Below are positions 18,293 to 26,763 of a stretch of 64,000 nt of DNA, in pieces. Source of the stretch: DATJLY01 sp963729295 (GTDB lineage Bacteria; Pseudomonadota; Alphaproteobacteria; ATCC43930; CGMCC-115725); NCBI GenBank assembly GCA_963729295.1, contig CAVSNJ010000025.1:310001-374000 (forward strand), written 5' to 3'. The notes below the pieces were generated by a model. That model saw only the letters and a list, made by a program, of their open reading frames with translations. It was not told the DNA's origin and did no database searches. Numbering within the stretch: position 1 is the stretch's first letter; the number at the start of each line of letters is the position of its first letter. A program made the position numbers and the translations under genes.

Positions 18293-19411
18293 TTGCCTGA
18301 GCGTGACCTACCGCCGTTCCGCGCCGACCATGTCGGCAGCCTCCTGCGCCCGGAGAAATTGCGCCGGGCGCGCCAAGCGCGCGACCGCAACGAGCTTTCG
18401 GCGGCCGAGCTCGGCCGCATCGAGGACGAGGCGATCCGCGAGGCAGTGCGGCTCCAAGAAGAGCTGGGGCTCAAATCGATCACCGACGGCGAATATCGCC
18501 GCACCTCGTGGAATCGCGACTTCCTCGAAGGATTTTCAGGCGTGCGCACGGTCGAGGGCCAGATCGCGACGCGCTTCCATTCCGAGGCAGGCGAATTCGA
18601 GACGAAGCCGACGGGATTCCGCATCGAAGGGAAGCTCGCGCACCCCAAGGGCATCTTCGTCGATGCCTTCAAGTTCCTGAAAGGGGTGGCCAAGGGCGTC
18701 CCGAAGGTGACGATCCCGTCGCCGACGCTCCTTCATTTCCGCGGCGGGCGAAAGGCGGTCGACGAGAATGCCTATCCCGACATGGATTTGTTCTTCGCCG
18801 ATCTCGCGCGCGTCTATCAAGAAGAGATCGCCGAGCTTGGCGCCGCTGGCTGCCGCTATCTTCAGATCGATGACACCAACTACGCCTATCTCTGCGATCC
18901 GACCTTGCGCGCGCAGGTGAAGAGCAATATCGGCGAGGACCCGGCCAAGCTGCCGACCGTTTACGCCAACCTTCTCAACGCCGCGATCGCCAAGCGCCCC
19001 AAGGACATGGCGGTCGGCATCCATGTCTGCCGCGGCAACAACCGCAGCGCGTGGGTTGCCGAGGGCGGCTATGAGCCCGTCGCCGAATCGCTCTTCAACG
19101 AGGTCGGCGTCGAGGCCTATTTCCTCGAATACGACAGCCCGCGCGCCGGCGACTTCCGACCGCTGCGCTATCTCCCCAAGGGCAAGATCGCGGTCCTGGG
19201 CCTCGTCACGACCAAGCGCCCCGAGCTCGAGACCAAGGACGAGCTGAAGCGCCGCATCGAGGATGCCGCGCGCTATGCGCCCTTGGAGCAGCTCGCGCTC
19301 TCGCCGCAATGCGGTTTCTCGAGCACGATCGAAGGCAACAAGGTCACGGTCGACGACGAGGTGAAGAAGCTCCGCCTCGTCGTCGAGGTCGCGCGCGAGG
19401 TGTGGGGCTAG
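18293..19411 (+). CDS. Second core-MetE methyltransferase
   Basis: A 372-residue stand-alone catalytic half of the MetE family. Zinc ligands are His244 and Cys246 in GIHVCRGN, Glu279 in YFLEYDSP and Cys340 in LSPQCGFSS. QIDDTNYAYL at 191-200 lines the substrate pocket. I use TTG 18293 because GAGG sits six bases upstream and no ATG or GTG is available before the conserved FRADHVGSLLRP. The gene is 20 bases after binding protein 2. It is only distantly similar to the other core-MetE at 11132, so the two probably differ in substrate or methyl acceptor. Confidence 0.87.
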   Translation: MPERDLPPFRADHVGSLLRPEKLRRARQARDRNELSAAELGRIEDEAIREAVRLQEELGLKSITDGEYRRTSWNRDFLEGFSGVRTVEGQIATRFHSEAGEFETKPTGFRIEGKLAHPKGIFVDAFKFLKGVAKGVPKVTIPSPTLLHFRGGRKAVDENAYPDMDLFFADLARVYQEEIAELGAAGCRYLQIDDTNYAYLCDPTLRAQVKSNIGEDPAKLPTVYANLLNAAIAKRPKDMAVGIHVCRGNNRSAWVAEGGYEPVAESLFNEVGVEAYFLEYDSPRAGDFRPLRYLPKGKIAVLGLVTTKRPELETKDELKRRIEDAARYAPLEQLALSPQCGFSSTIEGNKVTVDDEVKKLRLVVEVAREVWG

Positions 19412-19417
19412 GTCATT

Positions 19418-19450
19418 AAAACCCTCTCCCCGGCGGGGCGAGGTTTTTTT
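19418..19450. terminator. Bidirectional Rho-independent terminator
   Basis: The left arm AAAACCCTCTCCCC pairs with GGGGCGAGGTTTT around a GGC loop, with one bulge and one mismatch, and is followed by a run of seven T. The A run on the left gives a T run on the other strand. It sits between the convergent core-MetE gene and the bicupin gene and should end both. Confidence 0.85.
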
Positions 19451-20432
19451 ACTCGGCCTCGCGGCGGTAGTAGCGCGCGAACTTCATCAGCGGCTCGTCC
19501 GACATCTCGAAGAGTTGTGCGTCGCTCGCCGCGTGATGCTCGAACCACGACCAGGTCGGCGCGATGAAGGCATCGCCCTCGTTCCACGTGAAACGCTTGT
19601 CGCCGATGACGCTTTCGCCGCTCCCTTCCATGCAGCAGAAGACGCGGTTCGTGGTCGAGCGCTGGCGCCGCGTCTTCATGCCCGAGGGCAGCCGCTGCAC
19701 CGTCAGCAGCATGGTCGGCATGGTCGGCGCCTCGAGCGTGATCTGCGGCCCGTGGAAGCCCTCGTTGTCGGCGGTCGCCTTGTCGAGGCGGCGGTGGATG
19801 TCGGCTTGCGTGAAGCGGTAGGGCGAGGTCGTCACCGACTTGGCGTTCGTCGCGTAGCGCTCGGGATTCTCCTCGTAGAACTGCGCCTCGATGCCGCTGA
19901 CGAGCGGCACGTCGAGCCCGTCGAGCCAATAGGCCGGCTCGTCGCCGTCATGCCCGTGCTCGTGCCAGCACCAGCCGGGCGTCAGGACCACATCGCCCGT
20001 CTCCATCGGCGTCTTTTCGTTATCGACGGTCGAGTAAGACCCCTTGCCGTCGATGATGACGCGGAGCGCGTGCGCGGTATGCCGGTGCGACGGCGCCTTC
20101 TCGCCCGGCAGGATCATCTGGTAGGCCGAGACGAGCGTCTTCGTCGTCCACATGCCAGGGCCTTGGAGCGCCGGATTGCGCAGGCCGAGATTGCGCCGCT
20201 CGGCGAGCGCCACGTCGATGAGGCGGCCCGCCGCATCGAGCGCGGCCTTGCATTCGTCGTAGCGCCAATGCGCCGGCGCAAAAGCCGATTGCGGCGAGTC
20301 GTGAGGGCTCGTCTCCTGCCGCCGGAGCCAGCCGGGCGTCATGTTGAGCGCTGCCGACTCCTGATAAAGCGCCTCGAGCGAAGGCACGTTGCGGATGCGC
20401 TCGATCTTGTCGCCCGTCGCACCGTCTGCCAT
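19449..20432 (-). CDS. Gentisate 1,2-dioxygenase-like bicupin
   Basis: A 327-residue protein of the gentisate/1-hydroxy-2-naphthoate dioxygenase family, which opens aromatic rings with iron and oxygen. The N-terminal cupin has SHRHTAHALR (His116, His118) and WHEHGH (His156), giving the Fe(II) triad. The C-terminal cupin (about 240-320) has a degenerate motif. The family usually runs 340-380 residues. ATG 20432 is supported by AGGAGG eight bases upstream. It diverges from the quinone-oxidoreductase gene. Ring substrate is not certain: salicylate, gentisate or a related hydroxybenzoate are possible. Confidence 0.85.
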   Translation of the reverse strand: MADGATGDKIERIRNVPSLEALYQESAALNMTPGWLRRQETSPHDSPQSAFAPAHWRYDECKAALDAAGRLIDVALAERRNLGLRNPALQGPGMWTTKTLVSAYQMILPGEKAPSHRHTAHALRVIIDGKGSYSTVDNEKTPMETGDVVLTPGWCWHEHGHDGDEPAYWLDGLDVPLVSGIEAQFYEENPERYATNAKSVTTSPYRFTQADIHRRLDKATADNEGFHGPQITLEAPTMPTMLLTVQRLPSGMKTRRQRSTTNRVFCCMEGSGESVIGDKRFTWNEGDAFIAPTWSWFEHHAASDAQLFEMSDEPLMKFARYYRREAE

Positions 20433-20548
20433 GGCATGACCTCCTGGAAGGGTTGCCGCCATTCTGCCCCATCCGCGGCGCGGGCGGAACCCTTGACCCG
20501 GGCTTCGCTCCCGGTCCAACAATCGCGCCAACGGCGAGGAGGCGGGCG

Positions 20549-21562
20549 ATGAAATACATCGAATTGCAGAATGGGTCGGGGTTCGAGGCGCTGAAGCCGG
20601 CCGAGCGGGCGACGCCCAAGCCGGGGCCGGGCCAGGTGCTGGTGCGGGTTCGGGCCGCATCGTTCAACTACCGCGACGTGATGATCGCCGGCGGCGGCTA
20701 TGCCGGCCGCGCCAAGTACCCGCTGATCCCGCTGTCGGACGGCGCCGGCGAGGTCGTCGAGGCTGGCCCCGGCGTCAGCCGGGTCAAGCCGGGCGACCGC
20801 GTCGCCGGCACCTTTTTCCAACGCTGGATCGCGGGGCCGGTGCGGCCCGACATCCAGGACGCGGCGCTGGGCGGCACTGCGGACGGCATGCTGACCGACC
20901 ACGCGCTTCTCGAAGGCGAGGGCGTGGTGCCGATCCCCGAGGCCTTGTCGTTCGAGGAAGCGGCGACGCTGCCCTGCGCCGCGCTCACGGCATGGAACGG
21001 CCTGGTCGAGGCGGGCGGGGTCAGGCCGGGCGATGCCGTGCTGCTGCTCGGCACCGGGGGCGTCTCGATCTTTGGCCTTCAATTCGCCAAGGCCGCGGGC
21101 GCGCGCGCCATCGTCGTTTCGAGCAACGAGGGGAAGCTCGGCAAGGCGCGCGAATTGGGGGCGGTCGAGGCGATCAATTCCAAGACCGTGCCGGAATGGC
21201 AGGACCGCGTGCGCGCGGCGACGGGCGGCCGCGGCGTCGATCACGTGCTCGACGTGACCGGCGGCGAGACCACGGCGAAATCGCTCGCTTCGATGCGGCC
21301 CGGCGGCCACATCGCCATCATCGGCGCGCGCAGCGGCCCGGGCGGCGAGCTCGACCGGCGCCAAATCCTGCAGCGCGGCCTCAAGGTGAGCGGCATCAAT
21401 GTTGGAAGCCGTGCCATGTTCGAGGCGATGAACCGCGCGATCGCGGCAAATCGCATCAAGCCGGTCGTCGATCGCGTGTTCCCGTTTCGCGACGCGATCG
21501 CGGCCTATCGCGAGTTCGCCACCGGCCGCCATTTCGGCAAGGTGGTGATCGCGATCGAGTGA
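20549..21562 (+). CDS. Zinc-independent alcohol dehydrogenase / quinone oxidoreductase family
   Basis: A 337-residue medium-chain dehydrogenase. The GroES-like fold begins with MKYIELQNGSGFEALKP and SFNYRDVMIAGG. The nucleotide fold holds LLLGTGGVSIFGLQFAKAAGA. The Cys/His catalytic zinc ligands of true alcohol dehydrogenases are absent; NYRD replaces the usual CGTD. NADPH-dependent reduction of an enone or quinone is likely. GAGGAGG precedes ATG 20549. The next gene begins two bases after its stop, so the two are an operon. Confidence 0.9.
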   Translation: MKYIELQNGSGFEALKPAERATPKPGPGQVLVRVRAASFNYRDVMIAGGGYAGRAKYPLIPLSDGAGEVVEAGPGVSRVKPGDRVAGTFFQRWIAGPVRPDIQDAALGGTADGMLTDHALLEGEGVVPIPEALSFEEAATLPCAALTAWNGLVEAGGVRPGDAVLLLGTGGVSIFGLQFAKAAGARAIVVSSNEGKLGKARELGAVEAINSKTVPEWQDRVRAATGGRGVDHVLDVTGGETTAKSLASMRPGGHIAIIGARSGPGGELDRRQILQRGLKVSGINVGSRAMFEAMNRAIAANRIKPVVDRVFPFRDAIAAYREFATGRHFGKVVIAIE

Positions 21563-21564
21563 GC

Positions 21565-22857
21565 ATGCCGATCCCAACCGCGACACGGGTGGTGCGCCGC
21601 GCCACAGCGGCGGCGGCGCAAACGCTCGAAGCCGAGATCTGCGTCGTCGGCGCCGGCATCGCCGGCGTGTCGGCAGCGCTCGAAGCGGCGCGGCTTGGGC
21701 GCAAGGTCGTGCTGGTCGATGGCTTGCCGGCCTTGGGCGGGCAGGCGGTCAATTCGGTGATCGGCACGTTCTGCGGCCTCTTCTCGAACGGCACGCATGG
21801 CTATCAGCTCACGCACGGCATCGCCGACGACATATTGCGCGAGCTGGGCCGCGAAGGGGCGCTGCATTATCGCCGCGGCCCCATGACCACGGTCGTGATG
21901 TACGACGAGGTGGCGCTGTCGCGCTGGATCAACGAAGCGGTGCGCGCCACGCAAATCGTGCCGGTGCTGGGCGCGGTCTTACGCAGCGTCGAATGGGACG
22001 GGCGGCGCATCCAAAAACTCCACTGCGCGACGCGGTTCGGCGACCTGACGATTTCGGCCAACGGCTTCGTCGATGCGAGCGGCGACGCGGCGCTCGCGTG
22101 GCTTGCCGGATTGCCGTGCCGCGAGGCGGCGGACGGGCCGATCTACGGCACGCAGATGGTCGTGCTCGAAGGGATCGACGAGGCGGCGCAGCCCTCGCGC
22201 GACGAGCTGTCGGCGCGGGTCAGGGAACGCGCGGCGGCGGCGGGGCTCGTGCGGCACGACGGCTTCGCTTTCGTCTTTCCCGGCCGCGGCACGGCGCTCG
22301 TGAACCTCACCCATGTCGAGACGCCGCTCGAGCCGGTGGCGGCCTCCCGAAACGCGCTCGAAGGCCGCGCCCAGGCCGACAAGGTCGTCGAGTTCCTGAA
22401 GCGCGAATATCCCGCCGCCTTCGGCAAGGCGCGCGTCAGGACCTATGGCTTCCCCGGCATCCGCCAGACGCGCTGGATCGTGGGCACGCAGCAGCTTACG
22501 GCCGAGGACGTGCGCGCCGGGAGGCACTTTGCCGATGCGGTGGCGCGCACCGCCTGGCCGATCGAGCTGCACGACCGGCCCGAAGGCATGGTGTGGGAGC
22601 CGTTCGGCGAGGACCACATGCATTATGTGCCGTTCGGAAGCCTGGCGCCGCCCGATGCGGACAATCTTCTGGCGGCGGGGCGCTGCGTTGACGGCGACGT
22701 GGCGGCGCTTTCCAGCGTGCGCGTGATGGGCCCATGCATCGCCATGGGCGCCGCCGCGGCGCATGCGCTCGACCTTGCAGGATCGGGCAGCGTGCACCAG
22801 CTCGATCCGGCCGCGCTCGCCGCGCGCTTGCGCTCCAATGTCGAGGGCCAAGGATAA
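21565..22857 (+). CDS. FAD-dependent oxidoreductase
   Basis: A 430-residue flavoprotein. The Rossmann motif VVGAGIAGVSAALEAARLG (about residues 28-46) binds FAD; GGQAVNSVIGTFCGLFSNG matches the FAD_oxidored family (PF12831). The C-terminus has the second FAD-contacting segment AAGRCVDGDVAALSSVRVMG. Such proteins dehydrogenate small hydroxy or thiol compounds, but the substrate is not defined. It starts two bases after the previous gene, so start ATG 21565 is probably coupled to it. Confidence 0.86.
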   Translation: MPIPTATRVVRRATAAAAQTLEAEICVVGAGIAGVSAALEAARLGRKVVLVDGLPALGGQAVNSVIGTFCGLFSNGTHGYQLTHGIADDILRELGREGALHYRRGPMTTVVMYDEVALSRWINEAVRATQIVPVLGAVLRSVEWDGRRIQKLHCATRFGDLTISANGFVDASGDAALAWLAGLPCREAADGPIYGTQMVVLEGIDEAAQPSRDELSARVRERAAAAGLVRHDGFAFVFPGRGTALVNLTHVETPLEPVAASRNALEGRAQADKVVEFLKREYPAAFGKARVRTYGFPGIRQTRWIVGTQQLTAEDVRAGRHFADAVARTAWPIELHDRPEGMVWEPFGEDHMHYVPFGSLAPPDADNLLAAGRCVDGDVAALSSVRVMGPCIAMGAAAAHALDLAGSGSVHQLDPAALAARLRSNVEGQG

Positions 22858-22866
22858 TCCCTCCGA

Positions 22867-23169
22867 TCAGATGCCGTGATCCAGCTCCGCCAAAATCTGC
22901 TCGGAGGATTCGATCAGGTTGGCGCGCGGATGGTTTTTGCAGTAGTAGCCCAGTCTGCTCGCATAGCGATGATCATTCGAATCGTAGGGGATGACCCCGG
23001 TCTTGCCGGCGTGAAAGCCGCGCAGAAACATAAAGGTCGCCGCCATGTTGGCGTGCCCGGAGGCGAGAAAATCGTGACAGGTGACCTGGGAAAAATCGAG
23101 CGCCCGCGCGCCCGGGACGCTCGCGGCAACGAGCGCAGTCGCAAGTACAAGACAGATGTGGAGGCGCAT
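22867..23169 (-). CDS. HdeA/HdeB-family periplasmic protein
   Basis: A 100-residue small secreted protein. Residues 1-23 form a signal peptide (ending ARA). The mature part has the two conserved cysteines of HdeA-like acid chaperones, in VTCHDFL and YYCKNHP. FLRGFHAGKTGV matches the family glycine turn. HdeA proteins protect periplasmic proteins at low pH, but many alphaproteobacterial copies have no tested role. It stands alone, converging with the FAD oxidoreductase gene nine bases away. Confidence 0.78.
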   Translation of the reverse strand: MRLHICLVLATALVAASVPGARALDFSQVTCHDFLASGHANMAATFMFLRGFHAGKTGVIPYDSNDHRYASRLGYYCKNHPRANLIESSEQILAELDHGI

Positions 23170-23202
23170 CGCCCGACTCCCTGTGATCGCGCGGCAAAAG
23201 AA

Positions 23203-23291
23203 TTATCCCACGCTGATGCCGCCGTCGATCGGGATCACGGTGCCGGTGATGAAGCTCGATGCGGGCGATGCGCGAAGGAGTGCCAGACCCT
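23203..23291 (-). pseudogene. C-terminal remnant of a short-chain dehydrogenase gene
   Basis: About 28 codons ending in SFITGTVIPIDGGISVG and a TAA stop at 23203 match the extreme C-terminus of short-chain dehydrogenases, which typically end in a TGxxxxxDGG motif. The rest of that gene is absent: directly upstream is the stop codon of the 859-residue acyl-activating gene. The remnant has no start codon or ribosome binding site of its own. A deletion that joined the large gene to the dehydrogenase tail is the simplest reading. Confidence 0.75.
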
Positions 23292-25871
23292 TCAGCTCCT
23301 TAGTTCGAGCTTCAGCGCCGCGACCCGCTCGCGCAGCGCGTCGGCAATTCCCTGCGCCGTGCCGCCGCCCGCTTCGATCAGCGCCGCCGGCTCGATCGCC
23401 TTGCCGAAGCGCACCCCGATCTTGTGAAAGCTGCGAAAGCCGCCGGGAAAGCCGCCGCCATAGGGCCACACCTCGAAGCTGCCGTCGATCGCGACGGGCA
23501 CGACGGGGACGCGATGCCGCTCGACCAGCACGCCGATTCCGGCCTGGAAGCGTTGCAGCTCGCCATCGCGCGAGAGCGCCCCTTCGGGAAACCACACGAC
23601 GGCGGCGCCGCGCTCGAACGCCGCCGCGGCGAGATCGAGGCTCGCGCCGCCGCCGCGATACTGATCGACCGGCAGAAGCTGCACGATCTTGCTGAAGAAG
23701 CGGCGCGGCGCCGTTGCGAGCATGATGCCGGTCCAGCCCGCCCACCAGGTACGCCGGTGTCGGCCCTTGGGCAAGGCCGCCGCCACCGCGAACGGATCGA
23801 GATAGCTCTCGTGATTGGGGCAGATGAGAAAGGCGCCGTCGCGCGGCAGGTTCTCCTGCCCCTCGGCGGCGAGCTTGAAGAGCGATCGCATGACGAGCCG
23901 GATCAGCGCCGCCAGCATGTCTTGCAGGAGATATGACGCGGGGCCGAGCACCGGCAGCGCCGCCATCTTTGCCTCGCGCGCGGGCGCCGGACGGCCGCGC
24001 GCCGCCACGGCCTCACGCATAAAATCGCGCAAGGTGACGATGCGGCCGATCTCCTGCTCGGTGAGGCTCACGCCCACTTCGCGCTCGAGCGCGAGGGTGA
24101 CGTCGACCCAGCCGAGCGAATCGATGCCGAGATCCATCTCGGGACTCATGTCGAGCCCGAGGCCGCGGTCGGGAAAGCGGCGCCCGAGCCACTCCCACAG
24201 TTTTGCCGCGGTCTCGTCTTCGAGCAGCTTCTTGTCCTCGGGCGAAAGCTCGGCCGGCTTCAGCGCCGCGGGTGCTGCGAGCGCTTCCTCGTAAAGCGCG
24301 GGCACGAGATGGCGGCGGATCTTGCCGAGCTGCGTGCGCGGCAGCTTGTCGCGCGCGATGGCGAAGCCGGTGAGGCGCGCATGGCTCGGCAGAAGCCGCG
24401 CGCGATCGGAGAGCGCGTCGCGAATCGCGTCGCGCAAATGCACTGCACCCTGTGCGCGGACCGCATCGAGGTTGGGTACGACGAGAGCGACGAGCGCGCC
24501 GTTGCGCGAAAAGAGTGCCAGTTCGGCGATGAGCGAATGGTCGGCATAAATCGCCTCGACCGCCTCGGGGAAAAGTTTCTTGCCGTCGGCGAGCACGATG
24601 GTTTCCGAGACGCGCGCGACGATGAACAAGAATCCGGCGGCATCGATGCGGCCGAAATCGCCGGTGCGGAACCAGTGATCCGCGGTGAAGGCGTGCGCGC
24701 CAGCCGCCTCGTCGCCGCGATAGCCCGCGAAGACGCTCGGCCCCCGCGCCTCGATCTCGCCCACGCCCTCGGCATCTTCGTTGACGATGCGCAGCTCGAC
24801 GCCCGAGAGCGCGCGGCCGGCCGAGCCCGGGCGCGACGCGCCGGGCGAATTGAAGGTGAGGATCGGCGAGGTCTCGGTGAGGCCATAGCCGGTCATCACA
24901 TCCCAGCCGAGCGCGCCGAGCGTTCGCTCGACCTCTTCGTCGAGCTTCGCCCCGCCCGAGACGAGAAGCCGCAAGGACGGAGCGAGCTGGCGATGAAGCG
25001 GCCGGAAGAGGAAGCGCGGGCTCGTGCCGAAGGTACGCCGCAGGCGCGAGGAGAGCGCGAGAAGGAGACCGAAGATGCGGCGGGCGAAGCCCGGCTGGGC
25101 CGCGATCCGCTGCCTGATCCCGGCGAGGAGCGCCGTATAGAGGCGCGGCACGCCCATCAGGATGGTGACGCCGCCGCGCTGCAAGGCCGCGATCATCTCC
25201 GGCCCCGACACGCCCGCAGGCAGCACGATGGTCGTGCCGCAGGCCAGCCCCGACATCATGCCGACCGTGAGTGGATAGGCGTGGTGGAGCGGCAACGGCA
25301 ACAGCGCGCGATCCTTCGCGCCGGCGAGCCCCGCCGCCATGATGGCGGTGACGTTGGAGAGCAGATTGGCGTGCGTGAGCGGCACCGCCTTGGGCGTCGA
25401 TGTCGTGCCCGACGTGAACAGGATGACCGCCGCGTCGTCGGGGTTTTGCGCCGCGAAAGGCACGGAACCATCGGCGGCCAACGGCAGCTCGCGCTCGAGC
25501 GCGATCGTCTCGCACTTCATGGCCGCCGCGCGCGCCGACGTGGTGAAGACGAGCCGGCAGTCCAGGGCTTCGAGGCGGCGGGCGAGCTCGCCCTCCTCGG
25601 TCTGCACGTCGATCGGAACGGCGGTCGCCCCCGCCACGACGATCGCCCAGAACGCCACGATCCAGGCCGCGCTGTTCGGCGCGACGATCGCCACGGACGA
25701 TCCGGGCCCGACGCCGCGCCGCACGAGATCGCGCGCGAGGCCGCGTGCGCGGACGGCGAGCTCGGCGAAGCTCGTTTCCTCAGGCCTCTCGCCGGCGAAA
25801 GCAATGATCGCCGGCGCCGCGCCGCGCTCGCCGATGCGGCCGAGCAGCGTCTGCAAAGTGTCTTCGGCCAA
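23292..25871 (-). CDS. Fused acyl-AMP synthetase, ACP and PlsC acyltransferase
   Basis: An 859-residue three-domain protein. Residues 1-530 are an AMP-forming acyl-activating enzyme: TSGTTSTPK (153-161) is the phosphate loop, GYGLTET near 328 the adenine motif, and KLPRTQLGKIRR around 509-520 the C-terminal catalytic lysine region. Residues 550-625 are an acyl carrier domain with Ser585 in DLGIDSLGW for the phosphopantetheine arm. Residues 660-859 are a PlsC-type acyltransferase with NHESYLD (His687, Asp692) and FPEGALSRDG. It could load a fatty or aromatic acid onto its own ACP and transfer it to a lysolipid or other acceptor. It uses a TTG start (GAGAGG upstream). The order differs from the two-domain Aas protein. 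Confidence 0.88.
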   Translation of the reverse strand: MAEDTLQTLLGRIGERGAAPAIIAFAGERPEETSFAELAVRARGLARDLVRRGVGPGSSVAIVAPNSAAWIVAFWAIVVAGATAVPIDVQTEEGELARRLEALDCRLVFTTSARAAAMKCETIALERELPLAADGSVPFAAQNPDDAAVILFTSGTTSTPKAVPLTHANLLSNVTAIMAAGLAGAKDRALLPLPLHHAYPLTVGMMSGLACGTTIVLPAGVSGPEMIAALQRGGVTILMGVPRLYTALLAGIRQRIAAQPGFARRIFGLLLALSSRLRRTFGTSPRFLFRPLHRQLAPSLRLLVSGGAKLDEEVERTLGALGWDVMTGYGLTETSPILTFNSPGASRPGSAGRALSGVELRIVNEDAEGVGEIEARGPSVFAGYRGDEAAGAHAFTADHWFRTGDFGRIDAAGFLFIVARVSETIVLADGKKLFPEAVEAIYADHSLIAELALFSRNGALVALVVPNLDAVRAQGAVHLRDAIRDALSDRARLLPSHARLTGFAIARDKLPRTQLGKIRRHLVPALYEEALAAPAALKPAELSPEDKKLLEDETAAKLWEWLGRRFPDRGLGLDMSPEMDLGIDSLGWVDVTLALEREVGVSLTEQEIGRIVTLRDFMREAVAARGRPAPAREAKMAALPVLGPASYLLQDMLAALIRLVMRSLFKLAAEGQENLPRDGAFLICPNHESYLDPFAVAAALPKGRHRRTWWAGWTGIMLATAPRRFFSKIVQLLPVDQYRGGGASLDLAAAAFERGAAVVWFPEGALSRDGELQRFQAGIGVLVERHRVPVVPVAIDGSFEVWPYGGGFPGGFRSFHKIGVRFGKAIEPAALIEAGGGTAQGIADALRERVAALKLELRS

Positions 25872-25915
25872 CCCAGCCTCTCACTTCGCCATCGCGACGA
25901 ACGGCGCGTCGGTCG

Positions 25916-26752
25916 CTATTTCCGCGCGCCCTTCAGCTTGAACGGCTCGTAGGTCGGCTTGTAGCTCTTGTCGTCGAGGAACTGGCTCATGCCGGTGCGG
26001 TAGGAATCCTCCTGGTCGCCGACGCGGATCGCCTTGCCCTTCTCGGCGAGATAGTCGTAGGCCTGATCGACGTCCATGCGCCGCACGTGCTTGATCGCCT
26101 GCTTGGTCGCGCGCAGCACATTGGGGCTCTTCTTCATCAGCTCCTGCGCGAGCTCGACCGTCGCATCTTCGAGTTTCTCCTTCGGCACCGCGAAATTCAC
26201 CATGCCGATGCGCGCCGCCTCCTTGCCGTCGAACGGCTTGCCGAGGCAGGCGTAGTAGAGCGCGTGGCGCGGCAGCACCATGTCCGCCACCGCTTTCGAA
26301 ACGAGCGCGCCCGGCAGAATTCCCCAATTCACCTCGGAGAGCGAAAACGTCGCATCCTCCGCCGCAACCGCGAAATCGCACGCCAGAAGCTGCATGAAGG
26401 CGCCGCCGACGCAGTAGCCATGCACCATCGCGATCGTCGGCTTGTCGTAGCCGTAAAGCCGCGCCCAGCGCCAGCGATTGGCGGCCTCGGCGGCTTTCTT
26501 GCGCTCGCGCGGGTTGCCCTCGAGCGCACGGAAGAACAATTTCAGATCTTGGCCGGCGCTGAAATTGCCGCCCGCGCCGGTCACCACGACGACTTTGACG
26601 TTGGGGTCGGTTTCCATCTCGGCCAGCGCATCGTCCATGTCGAAATGGAGCTGCGGGCTCATCGCGTTGCGCTTTTCCGGGCGGTTCAGGATCGCCCAGC
26701 CGATCCCGTCCTTGATCTCGACCTTGACGCATTCGTAGCGGTACTCGGCCAT
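25916..26752 (-). CDS. p-Hydroxycinnamoyl-CoA hydratase/lyase-like crotonase
   Basis: A 278-residue enoyl-CoA hydratase-fold protein with the blocks of feruloyl-CoA hydratase/lyase: LNRPEKRNAMSP, SLSEVNWGILPGALVSKAVAD and FLDDKSYKP. True enzymes cleave feruloyl- or coumaroyl-CoA to vanillin or hydroxybenzaldehyde plus acetyl-CoA. Glu140 is the catalytic acid by alignment; oxyanion glycines are in GYCVGGAF. A key Ser near the active site (GGGFS in characterised enzymes, from memory) reads GGAFM here, and a phenol-binding Tyr appears as Phe73. So the substrate may not be a free phenol. It is 11 bases after the acyl-CoA dehydrogenase gene. Confidence 0.83.
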   Translation of the reverse strand: MAEYRYECVKVEIKDGIGWAILNRPEKRNAMSPQLHFDMDDALAEMETDPNVKVVVVTGAGGNFSAGQDLKLFFRALEGNPRERKKAAEAANRWRWARLYGYDKPTIAMVHGYCVGGAFMQLLACDFAVAAEDATFSLSEVNWGILPGALVSKAVADMVLPRHALYYACLGKPFDGKEAARIGMVNFAVPKEKLEDATVELAQELMKKSPNVLRATKQAIKHVRRMDVDQAYDYLAEKGKAIRVGDQEDSYRTGMSQFLDDKSYKPTYEPFKLKGARK

Positions 26753-26763
26753 GCTTTCCTCCG

